Source: JAITVM01 sp031551135 (GTDB taxonomy: Bacteria; Bacillota; Clostridia; Lachnospirales; JAITVM01). From it: a stretch of DNA of 64,000 nt. The stretch lies in NCBI GenBank assembly GCA_031551135.1, contig JAVBOA010000002.1, positions 62,001 through 126,000 on the forward strand. Direction: 5' to 3'. The first letter of the stretch is position 1. Each line of letters opens with the position of its first letter. This document shows, piece after piece, positions 7,253-15,978 of this stretch. The translations under genes were made by a program, and so were the position numbers. The notes under the pieces were generated by a model, which was not told where the DNA came from, made no database searches, and saw nothing but the letters and a program-made list of their open reading frames with translations.

Positions 7253-9844
7253 ATGCACGAGTATTTAGAAGACAGAAATGTATTAATCAATCAGCTCCAC
7301 ACAAATCCCGGCGACGGATTGACAAATGAACAAGTACAAAAAAATGCCGACAAATACGGCACTAACTCATTGGCGAGAGTAAAAGCGGAGTCTTTGTTTT
7401 CGCGATTGCGGCACGCCGCCGGCGAACCGATGATTCTGATGCTCATAGCCGCGGGAATTATTGCTCTCGTTGTCAATTTATTCCGCGCTTTCACCGGCGG
7501 CGATGCCGACTTTTTTGAATGCGTAGGGATTTTTGCCGCAATTTCTTTGTCGGTTTTAATAACGGTAGTGATGGAGGGCCGCAGTGCCAAAGCCTTTGAA
7601 GCCCTCAGCAAAATCAATGACGATATTTTGCTTAAAGCCCTGCGTAACGGCAAAATAATTATGCTGAACCAAAAAGATATCGTTGTCGGTGATATTCTGC
7701 TTCTGCAAACCGGCGACAAAATTCCTGCTGATGGACGGCTTATTGAAAGCAAAGGACTTGAAGCAGATGAATCAACACTTACCGGCGAAAGTACTCCCGT
7801 ACAAAAAGACGCAGAATCTGTTTTGAAAGATGAAAAAACGCCCTTAGCCGAACGTCGAAACATGCTCTATTCCGGCACATACATAAACAGCGGATTTTGC
7901 AAATTGCTCGTTACTGCTGTTGGCGACAAAACAGAATTCGGAAGAATCGCAAAAGAGCTTTCATCCGCGGACAAAAGCACTACACCGCTGCAAGAAAAGC
8001 TGGCACGTCTCGGCAAGACAATTACTTTGTTCGGTGTGACAGCCGCCGCGATTGTATTCATTTCGCAGTTAATTTCATTTGCAATACACGAAGGTCTTGT
8101 AATGGATGAAGTTATGGAGGCATTTGTAACAAGTATTGTGCTGATTGTGGCCGCCGTACCAGAAGGTTTGCCGACAATCGTGGCAGTTTCGCTCTCCATA
8201 AATATTATTAAACTTTCAAAACAAAATGCGCTTGTTAAAAAAATGATTGCCTGTGAAACCGTAGGCTGTGTCAACGTCATCTGCTCCGATAAAACAGGTA
8301 CGCTCACCGAAAATAAAATGACCGTAATCGGCAATATTTCGAATAAATCAATTTTACAAAATATTTGTATCAACAGCACCGCCGATATTGGCGAAAACGG
8401 AAGATTTATCGGAAATCCAACTGAATCTGCGCTTCTCGTTGCCGCAGAAAAATCCAGAAAAGACTATCGTGTCTGTCGTCAAAACGCCGATATCGCTCAT
8501 GTCTTTCCTTTCTCTTCGGAAGAAAAGGATATGACTACGATTGTTAAAGAGGAAATCAGTTTTGTTGCTTATAGCAAAGGCAGTCCTGAAAAAATATTCG
8601 ATTCTTGCAAACTGACGGATATCGAGCGCAAAAAAATTGAAATGCAGATAACGGAATACCAACAAAAAGCTTGCCGTGTAATCGCTTTTGCACACCGTAT
8701 TGTAGACTGTTCAAATTTTGACGAGAAGGCTGTAGAAAGTAATATGGAATTTGACGGTTTCGCCGCCATTTCCGATCCCTTGCGTGCCGATGTTTACGAA
8801 GCCGTAGAAAGCTGCCGCCGTGCCGGTGTAGCTCTGAAAATTCTAACAGGAGATAATATCTTTACCGCAACAGCCATCGCAAACGAATTGCATCTTTTAA
8901 ATAATCAATCTGCCGCAGTAGAAGCAAGCTCATTGGAACAGCTTTCCGATGACGAACTGCGTGAGCAACTCTCGAGCATAAGTGTAATTGCCCGGTCTAC
9001 GCCTGCTATAAAAATGCGTGTGGTAAAAATACTCAAGGATATGGGAAATGTAGTTGCTGTTACAGGCGACGGTATCAATGACGCTCCTGCCCTCAAAAAT
9101 GCAGATGTGGGTATCGCCATGGGAATTTCCGGCACAGAAGTATCTAAAGAAGCCAGCGATATTGTATTGCTAAACGATTCCTTTTCAAGCATTGTTCAGG
9201 CAATCGAATGGGGCCGCGGCATTTATGAGAATTTCAAAAGGTTCATCAGTTTTCAGCTGACTGTTAATCTTTCTTCTGTTATTGTTGTGCTTTCTTCGAT
9301 ATTGCTTGGTCTAAAAGCGCCGTTTACCGCACTTCAGCTTTTGTGGATAAACATAATTATGGACGGTCCTCCGGCGCTGACATTAGGACTTGAGCCTGTT
9401 CATGGCGATTTAATGCAGCAAAAGCCTGTAAAACGCGACGATAATATTATTTCCAAGGCAATGATGATAAAGATTGCTATAACAGGTTTATATATATCCA
9501 TTGTCTTTTTATTGCAATACACAAAAAACTTTCTCGGCGCAACTGTTGCACAAATGCCAACTGTACTTTTTACGCTTTTTGCTTTGTTCCAACTTTTTAA
9601 TGCTTTTAACTGCCGTGAACTGAACGGCAATAGCATTTTTAAAAATATCTTAAAAAATCGGCTGATGCTGATAGTTATTTCAATTACATTCATCCTGCAA
9701 GTACTGATTATCCAGTTTGCGGGCGTGTTCTTCGGCACTATCCCTCTGCCGTTCGATATGTGGCTGAAATTATTTGGCATGTCATTTTCTGTTATTGCGC
9801 TCTCCGAACTTTTAAAATTAATACATTTTCATTTTGATAAGTAG
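7253..9844 (+). CDS. Cation-translocating P-type ATPase (P2A, Ca2+/Mn2+ type)
   Basis: An 863-aa membrane ion pump that hydrolyses ATP to export divalent cations. It has the N-terminal cation-ATPase domain (residues 1-50) and an actuator motif LTGES near 178. The ion-site motif VPEGLP is near 300 and the phosphorylation motif DKTGTLTE near 345. KGSPE near 441 and the hinge TGDGINDAPALKNADVGIAMG near 604 complete the ATPase core, and a C-terminal bundle of membrane helices follows. These fit SERCA/PMCA-like pumps. The Mn2+ riboswitch upstream argues for Mn2+ export in vivo, perhaps with Ca2+. The start at 7253 (MHEYL) lies outside the terminator hairpin; 7244 is an alternative. The last codons (IHFHFDK and stop) are read from a family A repeat, so the natural C-terminus may have been replaced. 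Confidence 0.92.
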   Translation: MHEYLEDRNVLINQLHTNPGDGLTNEQVQKNADKYGTNSLARVKAESLFSRLRHAAGEPMILMLIAAGIIALVVNLFRAFTGGDADFFECVGIFAAISLSVLITVVMEGRSAKAFEALSKINDDILLKALRNGKIIMLNQKDIVVGDILLLQTGDKIPADGRLIESKGLEADESTLTGESTPVQKDAESVLKDEKTPLAERRNMLYSGTYINSGFCKLLVTAVGDKTEFGRIAKELSSADKSTTPLQEKLARLGKTITLFGVTAAAIVFISQLISFAIHEGLVMDEVMEAFVTSIVLIVAAVPEGLPTIVAVSLSINIIKLSKQNALVKKMIACETVGCVNVICSDKTGTLTENKMTVIGNISNKSILQNICINSTADIGENGRFIGNPTESALLVAAEKSRKDYRVCRQNADIAHVFPFSSEEKDMTTIVKEEISFVAYSKGSPEKIFDSCKLTDIERKKIEMQITEYQQKACRVIAFAHRIVDCSNFDEKAVESNMEFDGFAAISDPLRADVYEAVESCRRAGVALKILTGDNIFTATAIANELHLLNNQSAAVEASSLEQLSDDELREQLSSISVIARSTPAIKMRVVKILKDMGNVVAVTGDGINDAPALKNADVGIAMGISGTEVSKEASDIVLLNDSFSSIVQAIEWGRGIYENFKRFISFQLTVNLSSVIVVLSSILLGLKAPFTALQLLWINIIMDGPPALTLGLEPVHGDLMQQKPVKRDDNIISKAMMIKIAITGLYISIVFLLQYTKNFLGATVAQMPTVLFTLFALFQLFNAFNCRELNGNSIFKNILKNRLMLIVISITFILQVLIIQFAGVFFGTIPLPFDMWLKLFGMSFSVIALSELLKLIHFHFDK

Positions 9845-9921
9845 AAAAAATATTTCATTTCACGCATGCTTCAAGCGTGAAATGAAATATTTTTTTCTAT
9901 CCATAATAATGAAAATAGTAT
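9821..9921 (+). repeat. Family A palindromic repeat, short-core form, overlapping the ATPase stop
   Basis: From ATACATTTTCATTTTGATAA to AATGAAAATAGTAT. The core is an almost perfect hairpin: TAGAAAAAATATTTCATTTC and its complement flank CACGC/GCGTG. It overlaps the last 24 bp of the ATPase gene. The left terminus has lost one base pair relative to other copies. Confidence 0.82.
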
Positions 9922-10089
9922 AATTATGAAATTCACTAATCTATATAGGGTTCTTATGAAATAAAATATATTATAAACGAAAAATACCTAAAATAAATTT
10001 TCATAAAATACCGATATATATTGCAAAGGATCAAAAATTTAAAAAAACGAAATACCTATATAGCATTAATTAATGAAAAGGAGATGTAT

Positions 10090-11121
10090 ATGAAAAAAGC
10101 GTTAGCAGGAATGCTTATATTTGCTGTGATAAGCGGCGTATTGACAATAAATTTATTCGCTTCGACAAACAATTCTGTTTCTGAAGTCAAGGCCAATATT
10201 TACAGAAACGGTGTTTATTACAAAACAGTCACAATAAGCCAAAATAACAATTGGATTTATGAAGATGATTTTGAAAAAACAGATGAAAACGGAAAAGAGT
10301 ATATATATACAATAAAAGAAATACCGGTTTCCGGATATTCTTCCAGTGTAATGCAAGATGGAAACAGTTTTGCATTAATAAATATTCCGATACCATCGAC
10401 TCCGGCACCATCAGCACTATCAACTTCAGCACCCGAAACTTCGGATACATATTCAACAACGCATTATTATCCGAAATATGAACCAAGCACCAAAGCAATT
10501 GTTTCTGCCAGCGAAAGTACTTCACCAACGATACCGCCTTCGGCAAGCCCGGAAAATAGCCCAAGCCCTAGTGCAAGCGTCGCGCCGTCAACTACAGCCC
10601 CGTTTGAAACTAACTATCCAGGCAGTTCGACAGCTTCAAGCGCAACCGAATTTTTCAATACTCCAAAAGAAGAAACTCAGCCTATTCCGGAATTTACATT
10701 TGAATCTGAAGAAAAAGCACCTGAAGGAAACAGCCGGTCAGCCGATGTTTTAGTCGAAGGTAAAAATCTGCATCTAGAATATCTAGACCGTCTATTTCTT
10801 TATAATGTAACAGAAGACGGTGTGCCGCTCGGCTATATTGAACCTTCTAAATATAATAATTTCACATTGGACGATATTCTTCCGGATATCCCGAATATTG
10901 ATGATAAAAGCAATGTTTTTGCCAAACCGTCCGAGAACAATGACAATCATACTTCCGGCTCTTATTCCAAAGATAATGTTCCGGGTACGGGCGAAAGCGC
11001 AGATATAAAGCAAAATCCCGAAACATTTGACTCATTGTCGCCGAAAATTTTGATAATATCTCTCTTGACAGTCTGCATATTTCTATACATTACGAAAAAC
11101 TACTCTAAGTTAATATCTTAG
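10090..11121 (+). CDS. Secreted Cna-B-domain surface protein with C-terminal membrane anchor
   Basis: A 343-aa extracellular protein. It has a signal peptide (MKKALAGMLIFAVISGVL) and one Cna-B-type beta-sandwich (about 25-100) with VKANIYRNGVYYKTV and YIYTIKEIPVSGY. A Ser/Thr/Pro/Ala-rich stalk follows (about 105-215), then a charged globular part, then a hydrophobic helix (about 318-336) ending in a Lys-containing tail. PGTGES occurs before the helix, but no clear LPXTG sortase motif. It may be held by the helix or by a variant sortase signal. The ATG at 10090 is chosen because AAGGAG sits 6 nt upstream. It is the first of three consecutive exported-protein genes. Ligand unknown. Confidence 0.78.
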   Translation: MKKALAGMLIFAVISGVLTINLFASTNNSVSEVKANIYRNGVYYKTVTISQNNNWIYEDDFEKTDENGKEYIYTIKEIPVSGYSSSVMQDGNSFALINIPIPSTPAPSALSTSAPETSDTYSTTHYYPKYEPSTKAIVSASESTSPTIPPSASPENSPSPSASVAPSTTAPFETNYPGSSTASSATEFFNTPKEETQPIPEFTFESEEKAPEGNSRSADVLVEGKNLHLEYLDRLFLYNVTEDGVPLGYIEPSKYNNFTLDDILPDIPNIDDKSNVFAKPSENNDNHTSGSYSKDNVPGTGESADIKQNPETFDSLSPKILIISLLTVCIFLYITKNYSKLIS

Positions 11122-11145
11122 GGCATATCGAAAAAAAGCTATATA

Positions 11146-11187
11146 GCGGTTTGATTTTTTACCAACTATAATTTATTGTTTTTTGGA
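11146..11187 (+). repeat. Solo left end of family B repeat
   Basis: GCGGTTTGATTTTTTACC followed by AACTATAATTTATTG matches the left end of family B. No inverted partner is visible downstream. It abuts the ribosome-binding site of the next gene, so it lies in that gene's leader. Confidence 0.5.
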
Positions 11188-11200
11188 AGGAGTTACGAAT

Positions 11201-12310
11201 TTGCAAAAAAAGCATTCATTAATTTTTATAATTTCACTTTTTGCTGTTTTTCTTTTTATGAACCCATTAACGGCGTATGCTAACAATACGGTTAAAATTA
11301 AAATAACAAAGATATGGGGGGAAGCAATTAAAGTAAGTGTAAATCATCATGACAGCTCCGGAAATGAGTTAATCCCAAAGCAAATATATTACTATCCGAA
11401 AGGAGTTAATGTAACTGTAAAATCTGAAATGATTAGCGGCTATCATCTTTCGGCTGGTCAAAATTCCTCCAATCATTTTCAAAATTTAGACGAGGATAAA
11501 TCTTATACTTTTGTTTATGATAGAGACTTGCCGCCTATAGTTATAACGGGTGATGCATCAAATATAAATACAGACTCAGCCGAAATTACCTCAAACGGGT
11601 ACTCCGGCTTTAACTCATACATTATAGAGCAAGGTATCGAATATTCAAGTTCCATACCCATGAGTAACTCGCGACACGAAGCCGGCCAAGCCGGTAACCC
11701 TGCATTTAATGTTTCTTTAAAAACGCTTGCACCGGATGAAACTTATTACTACCGTGCATATGTTAGAACAGGCGACGGAGTTTTTTACGGTGTAATAAAA
11801 TCTTTTAGAACACAAAAGCCTGTCAGTTTAATAAATATAAGGGTAAATCTAGTCTGGAACGATTCAAATAACTCGAAATCATTGAGACCAGAGATTTATA
11901 GAGTATCCCTGCTTAGAGACGGTGTTCCTCTTGATACACAAACTCTGGACTTGATGAACCAAAGCGGCTTTACTTTTTCGAACCTTGAAGAATATAGACC
12001 AAATGGCACAAAATATATATACACCGTAGAATCGCCGGACAGTCTGCAAAACTATACTACAACCGTAAATAATTCAACTTTTACAATAAACAACGCTTTA
12101 AAAAAATATAACATAACTGTTGACCACGTGGATAAAAACACGAATACAACTATTTCTAGTGAATATCTGCTGGTTTCCGCAGGCGACTCTATTACTTTGT
12201 ATGCGAAATCCCTTGTCGGATATACATTTTCGGGCGAGCCATTAATCACATTTACAAATATTCAAAGCGACAAAATTGCAACTTTTCAATATAATCGAAT
12301 TGTGAATTGA
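11201..12310 (+). CDS. Secreted multidomain adhesin-like protein (MucBP-like, Fn3-like, Cna-B-like)
   Basis: A 369-aa exported protein. The start is the TTG at 11201, with GGAAGGAG 8 nt upstream. A signal peptide covers about 1-31 (FIISLFAVFLF ... TAYA). Residues about 40-110 resemble a MucBP-type repeat (HHDSSGNELIPKQIYYYPKG ... YTFVYD). About 112-205 resembles a fibronectin-III-like bacterial domain (TLAPDETYYYRAYVRTGDG). About 210-295 is Cna-B-like (VNLVWNDSNNSKSLRPEIYR). About 300-369 is a second MucBP-like unit. There is no C-terminal anchor, so it is free or held non-covalently. No enzyme motif is seen. Role in surface or matrix binding is inferred only from the folds. Confidence 0.7.
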   Translation: MQKKHSLIFIISLFAVFLFMNPLTAYANNTVKIKITKIWGEAIKVSVNHHDSSGNELIPKQIYYYPKGVNVTVKSEMISGYHLSAGQNSSNHFQNLDEDKSYTFVYDRDLPPIVITGDASNINTDSAEITSNGYSGFNSYIIEQGIEYSSSIPMSNSRHEAGQAGNPAFNVSLKTLAPDETYYYRAYVRTGDGVFYGVIKSFRTQKPVSLINIRVNLVWNDSNNSKSLRPEIYRVSLLRDGVPLDTQTLDLMNQSGFTFSNLEEYRPNGTKYIYTVESPDSLQNYTTTVNNSTFTINNALKKYNITVDHVDKNTNTTISSEYLLVSAGDSITLYAKSLVGYTFSGEPLITFTNIQSDKIATFQYNRIVN

Positions 12311-12339
12311 ACCCGTTCTGCGCGAGAACGAAAATAAAT

Positions 12340-12382
12340 CAGTACATTTTGCGGCATTTCCGTAAAATGTACTTTTTATTTT
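12340..12382 (+). terminator. Rho-independent terminator
   Basis: AGTACATTTTGCGG pairs with CCGTAAAATGTACT, followed by TTTTTATTTTC. It ends transcription after the adhesin-like gene. Confidence 0.8.
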
Positions 12383-12548
12383 CAAAAGCACCATCACTCC
12401 GGCAAAGCGGCTAATAGTATTTCTTCTAAATGTCGGAAAACGGAAATAGCATTAATTGTAATATTAAATACATATTTTAGCAGATTGAAGAATGTTATAA
12501 TTAATTTTATAACAATTTAAGGAATCGAGTATTTCAAAGGGGTGCGAA

Positions 12549-14351
12549 ATGAGAAAAAGTTTTAATTTATGTTTAACAGTTGTTTTGATATTTTCAAGCA
12601 TTAGTATTGTGACCTCAAGAATTGACAAGATTAAAGTAGAGGCATCGCCTATCCTGAATAAAAATATGCTATTTTCAGCCTCTACAACCGCAGCGCCGAC
12701 TGACCCTCCTTTCACAGCAAAGCCGATTGTGTCAACGACCGCCACACCTACCGCAACGCTTTCGTCAGGAGATCCGACAAATCCAAATGAAACCGCGCAC
12801 GCAAAATTAGTCGATATTGTTTTGGACAAAACTCAAATGACATCATCTGATACAATTAATATTATTGCGAAATTTTCTGAAGATACAAGATTTATTAAAT
12901 CCGTAGAGGCTGCATTTAGACCAAAGGGCTTTGATTTATCATTTCCGATTAAACTTATACGTGATGGCAATTATTTTGTGGCTAATATCAATTCAGGTGT
13001 GAACTCTCAGCCGGGAACAATTTATCTTTATTCTGTTACAGTCGAATTTACAAATTCCAATGAACCTGATATCTATGTTCAAAAAACAAACAACGACATT
13101 GATTCTAACCTTTATTTGCCGAGAGAGCAGACGTTTACAATTATTAATGATGAATATGAAAATAATCTTCCGAAAGTAATTGATTTGAAAATAGACAAAG
13201 AACTGATTGAAAACGAAGGCAAAATAAATGTCACACTGACCGCTGACGACAACAAATTAGGTATTCAAAATATTAGGGTATATTTCGGAAATAAGGAAAT
13301 TTCTTCCGACTACTTCGCTGAATTAAGCCACAGCTATTTCGACGAGGAGTCCCAAACAGAGATAACATATCCCGAAAATATCTACAAAGGCGAAATTGAA
13401 ATCAAAAAATCCAATTCCGTTCCGGGAATCTTTGAATTATCAGAAATAGATATAACTAACGTAGCCGACAATCGTATAATATATAATTCTGATCCTGTTT
13501 ATATTGATCTTCCCGGGTATAAAGAATTACCTCTTAAAGCGTCGTTTAAAGTAATCAATGATGACTACGACAAAACTCCTCCTGATTTATTATATTTCGG
13601 AATTGACTCGTCTTTTATAGAAGGAGAGCCTACAAGAAATATTTCAGCTTATGCAAGAATAATTGATAATTGGACTTGCGTCGGCGGCTCAGCCATCATG
13701 TCGTTTATGGAGGAAAACTCTAGCCGAAACCATACAGTTTCTTTAGGTTTTGATTATACTAATCAAGAAGATATGATGTCTGTTCATGAATTCAGCGGAA
13801 ATCTTAATATTTATAAAGACGATGCTCCGGGTAATTTTTATTTGGATACGGTAATGATTAAAGATAGGGCCGGAAACACAAGGATTTACAAATATAATCC
13901 AAGTAAAGAGGATTTAGATAAAGGAGTTTCGCCTTTCTCTGAAAAAGTAAGTTTTACAATTGATAATACAGTCGAAATTGCCGCACCGGATAAAGGAATA
14001 AATATTGATTTAAAGATTGACAGCAAAGCATATAAGCTTAATGGAAAAAGCCATGAAAACGACGTTCCGCCGATTATTGTGAATAATCGAACAATGTTGC
14101 CGTTAAGGCTTATCAGTGAAAATCTGGGCGCAAAAGTCGATTGGGACGCTAAAACATATACGGTTACGATAACTAAAGACGGGAAAGTTGCAAAAATGCA
14201 AATCGGAACACCTCTTGAAAATGATATGGGAACCCCTTTTATATCCAATAACCGCACTTATGTTCCGCTTCGTTATATTTCTGAGCAACTCGGAGCAAAT
14301 TTAATTTGGAATAAAAACGACAGGACTATAAAAGTTTATATAACAGATTGA
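12549..14351 (+). CDS. Secreted protein with Ig-like repeats and C-terminal stalk (Cu-amine-oxidase N-like) domain
   Basis: A 600-aa exported protein. It has a signal-type N-terminus (LCLTVVLIFSSISIVTS) and a Thr/Pro/Ala-rich linker (about 42-75). Several beta-rich Ig-like segments follow (about 80-480), each ending near a repeated TIINDEY / FKVINDDYD motif. The C-terminal 100 residues hold two half-repeats: PIIVNNRTMLPLRLISENLG with VDWDAKTYTV, and FISNNRTYVPLRYISEQLGA with IWNKNDRTIKVY. This is the copper-amine-oxidase-N-like stalk domain common in clostridial wall proteins. The ATG at 12549 has AAAGGGGTG upstream. Likely non-covalently wall-bound; function unknown. Confidence 0.75.
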   Translation: MRKSFNLCLTVVLIFSSISIVTSRIDKIKVEASPILNKNMLFSASTTAAPTDPPFTAKPIVSTTATPTATLSSGDPTNPNETAHAKLVDIVLDKTQMTSSDTINIIAKFSEDTRFIKSVEAAFRPKGFDLSFPIKLIRDGNYFVANINSGVNSQPGTIYLYSVTVEFTNSNEPDIYVQKTNNDIDSNLYLPREQTFTIINDEYENNLPKVIDLKIDKELIENEGKINVTLTADDNKLGIQNIRVYFGNKEISSDYFAELSHSYFDEESQTEITYPENIYKGEIEIKKSNSVPGIFELSEIDITNVADNRIIYNSDPVYIDLPGYKELPLKASFKVINDDYDKTPPDLLYFGIDSSFIEGEPTRNISAYARIIDNWTCVGGSAIMSFMEENSSRNHTVSLGFDYTNQEDMMSVHEFSGNLNIYKDDAPGNFYLDTVMIKDRAGNTRIYKYNPSKEDLDKGVSPFSEKVSFTIDNTVEIAAPDKGINIDLKIDSKAYKLNGKSHENDVPPIIVNNRTMLPLRLISENLGAKVDWDAKTYTVTITKDGKVAKMQIGTPLENDMGTPFISNNRTYVPLRYISEQLGANLIWNKNDRTIKVYITD

Positions 14352-14357
14352 GTCAAA

Positions 14358-14377
14358 GCATTTGATTTTTCTTGATT
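14358..14377 (-). repeat. Solo end of family B repeat
   Basis: GCATTTGATTTTTCTTGATT matches, in reverse, the right end of family B. No partner end is seen nearby. Confidence 0.4.
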
Positions 14378-14409
14378 ATTTATTTTTTGAAAGCAAAGGG
14401 GAGCGTATT

Positions 14410-14838
14410 ATGAAAATGCCAAAGATTATAGAAAATGCGATGTTTGCGCCCTGCGGAATGAATTGCGCTGTATGTTATAAGCACGTTGGCATTCGCAAAT
14501 ACGCAAAAAATTGCGAAGGTTGTTTAAAATCTGATATCGGAAAACCGGAGCACTGCCGCAAATGCAAAATTAAAATTTGTGCCGAAGCAAAGAAACATAC
14601 CCATTGCTTTGAATGTATTGATTTTCCGTGCAAATTAATTAATTCCTTAGAAAAAAGTTATATCAAAAGGTATAACATCAGTCTGATAGAAAACAGCAAA
14701 TTGGCCAAATCCAAAGGTATTGCCAAATTTATGGAGCAAGACCGCAAAAAATGGACTTGTCCAGAATGCGGCGGAGCATTTTCTTTGCATGACGGTATTT
14801 GCAGTGAATGCGGTCCTGATTACAAGAAAAACAATTAG
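14410..14838 (+). CDS. Cysteine-rich DUF3795-type protein
   Basis: A 142-aa protein of unknown function with 17 cysteines, arranged as CGMNCAVC, CEGC, CRKCKIKIC, HCFECIDFPC and two C-terminal CxxC pairs (CPECGG, CSECG). The N-terminal block APCGMNC and the FECxDFPC element match the DUF3795 family, suspected to bind zinc or an iron-sulfur cluster. The C-terminal CPEC...CSEC knuckle is probably a zinc ribbon. The ATG at 14410 has AGGGGAG 8 nt upstream. It is placed 83 nt before an AraC-type regulator. Function cannot be stated. Confidence 0.75.
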   Translation: MKMPKIIENAMFAPCGMNCAVCYKHVGIRKYAKNCEGCLKSDIGKPEHCRKCKIKICAEAKKHTHCFECIDFPCKLINSLEKSYIKRYNISLIENSKLAKSKGIAKFMEQDRKKWTCPECGGAFSLHDGICSECGPDYKKNN

Positions 14839-14921
14839 ATGACTCTCTCATTTTCGTGCATGAAAAGAGAGGAAGATTAACATATATTCCGCTATACTTT
14901 TGATATGGAGGTGAAGCAAGT

Positions 14922-15821
14922 GTGGAATGGCTTAATAGGTTTAACGACGCAATAACTTATATAGAAAACAATCTTGATAATGAAATTTCTTATGAAAAAG
15001 CGGCAGAGCTTACATTTTCTTCGGTTTATCATTTTCAGCGAATGTTTTCATATATAACCGGCGTGCCGGTATCGGAATATGTGCGAAGAAGACGCATGAC
15101 AAAGGCGGCTTTTGACCTGCAGACCGGCGATAAAGTACTGGAAGTTTCATTGCGTTACGGTTACGAATCTCCAACTGCATTTAACCGTGCTTTTCAAACT
15201 GTACACGGGATTTCGCCATCTATGGCACAAAAACCCGGCACAGTACTGAAATCATTCCCACGCATTGGCTTCCAAATTTCTATCAAAGGAGAAGTTGAAA
15301 TGGAATATAAAATAGTTAAAAAAGAATCCTTCCGTGTTGTTGGGGTGCGTGAACCTTTGCTGGTTGCGCCGCTTCCTGTAAAATCCGAAATCGGTAAAGA
15401 CTATGACCCTGCCGATGTGGCCGAAAGTTTTAAACGTGTCCCTATGTTTTGGCAGGAATCACATCAAAACGGAAAAGTAGCACAAATTTGCGGTTTTATA
15501 AAAGATGAGCCAATGGGCTTGCTAGGAATTTCTGATTGTAGCTCTTTGGGAGGTTCGAATTTCTATTATATCGCCGCTGCTACAGACGTGCCCGTACCGG
15601 ACGGAATGTATGAGCTGATAGTTCCTTCATGCACATGGGCAATTTTCTCAGGCTCAGGTCTGCCGAAATCAATTCAAGATTTGCAGAAACGCATTTATTC
15701 GGAATGGCTGCCGACTTCCGGCTATGAATGGGATAACGCGCCGGATATTGAAGTATATCTCGACGACAGCCCAACAAATATGAAATATGAAGTTTGGCTT
15801 CCTGTTGTAAAAAAAGTATAA
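14922..15821 (+). CDS. AraC-family regulator with GyrI-like effector-binding domain
   Basis: A 299-aa transcription factor of the Rob/SoxS-like architecture. The N-terminal 105 residues hold two helix-turn-helix units (YEKAAELTFSSVYHFQRMFS and VSLRYGYESPTAFNRAFQTV). Residues about 125-299 form a GyrI-like small-molecule-binding domain (EYKIVKKESFRVVGVREPL ... YDDSPTNMKYEVWLPV). Such proteins bind hydrophobic compounds and activate nearby stress or efflux genes; no obvious target gene is adjacent. It starts with GTG at 14922 behind GGAGGTGA. A family B hairpin follows the stop directly and may end transcription. Confidence 0.88.
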   Translation: MEWLNRFNDAITYIENNLDNEISYEKAAELTFSSVYHFQRMFSYITGVPVSEYVRRRRMTKAAFDLQTGDKVLEVSLRYGYESPTAFNRAFQTVHGISPSMAQKPGTVLKSFPRIGFQISIKGEVEMEYKIVKKESFRVVGVREPLLVAPLPVKSEIGKDYDPADVAESFKRVPMFWQESHQNGKVAQICGFIKDEPMGLLGISDCSSLGGSNFYYIAAATDVPVPDGMYELIVPSCTWAIFSGSGLPKSIQDLQKRIYSEWLPTSGYEWDNAPDIEVYLDDSPTNMKYEVWLPVVKKV

Positions 15822-15825
15822 TATA

Positions 15826-15893
15826 GCAGTTTCATTTTTACCAATAATTTGTTTTATTTTTTCGGCTTGTAAAATCAAGGAAAATGAAACTGC
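15826..15893. repeat. Family B repeat, complete 68-bp hairpin
   Basis: GCAGTTTCATTTTTACC at the left is answered by GGAAAATGAAACTGC at the right. Compared with the GCGGTTTGATTTTT copies, both arms carry the same two changes (CGG to CAG, TTTGA to TTTCA), so the ends have co-varied. Confidence 0.65.
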
Positions 15894-15929
15894 ATTGGTA
15901 CTAATATTTTGTACAATTGCTAATTGTTC

Positions 15930-15967
15930 AAAAGCATCTTTCTAAAAAATACGAAAGATGCTTTTTT
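15930..15967. terminator. Bidirectional terminator
   Basis: AAAAGCATCTTTC pairs with GAAAGATGCTTTTTT around a 10-nt A-rich loop, with T-runs on both strands. It separates the AraC-type gene from the convergent BlaR1-like gene. Confidence 0.75.
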
Positions 15968-15978
15968 GCGAAATCGCT

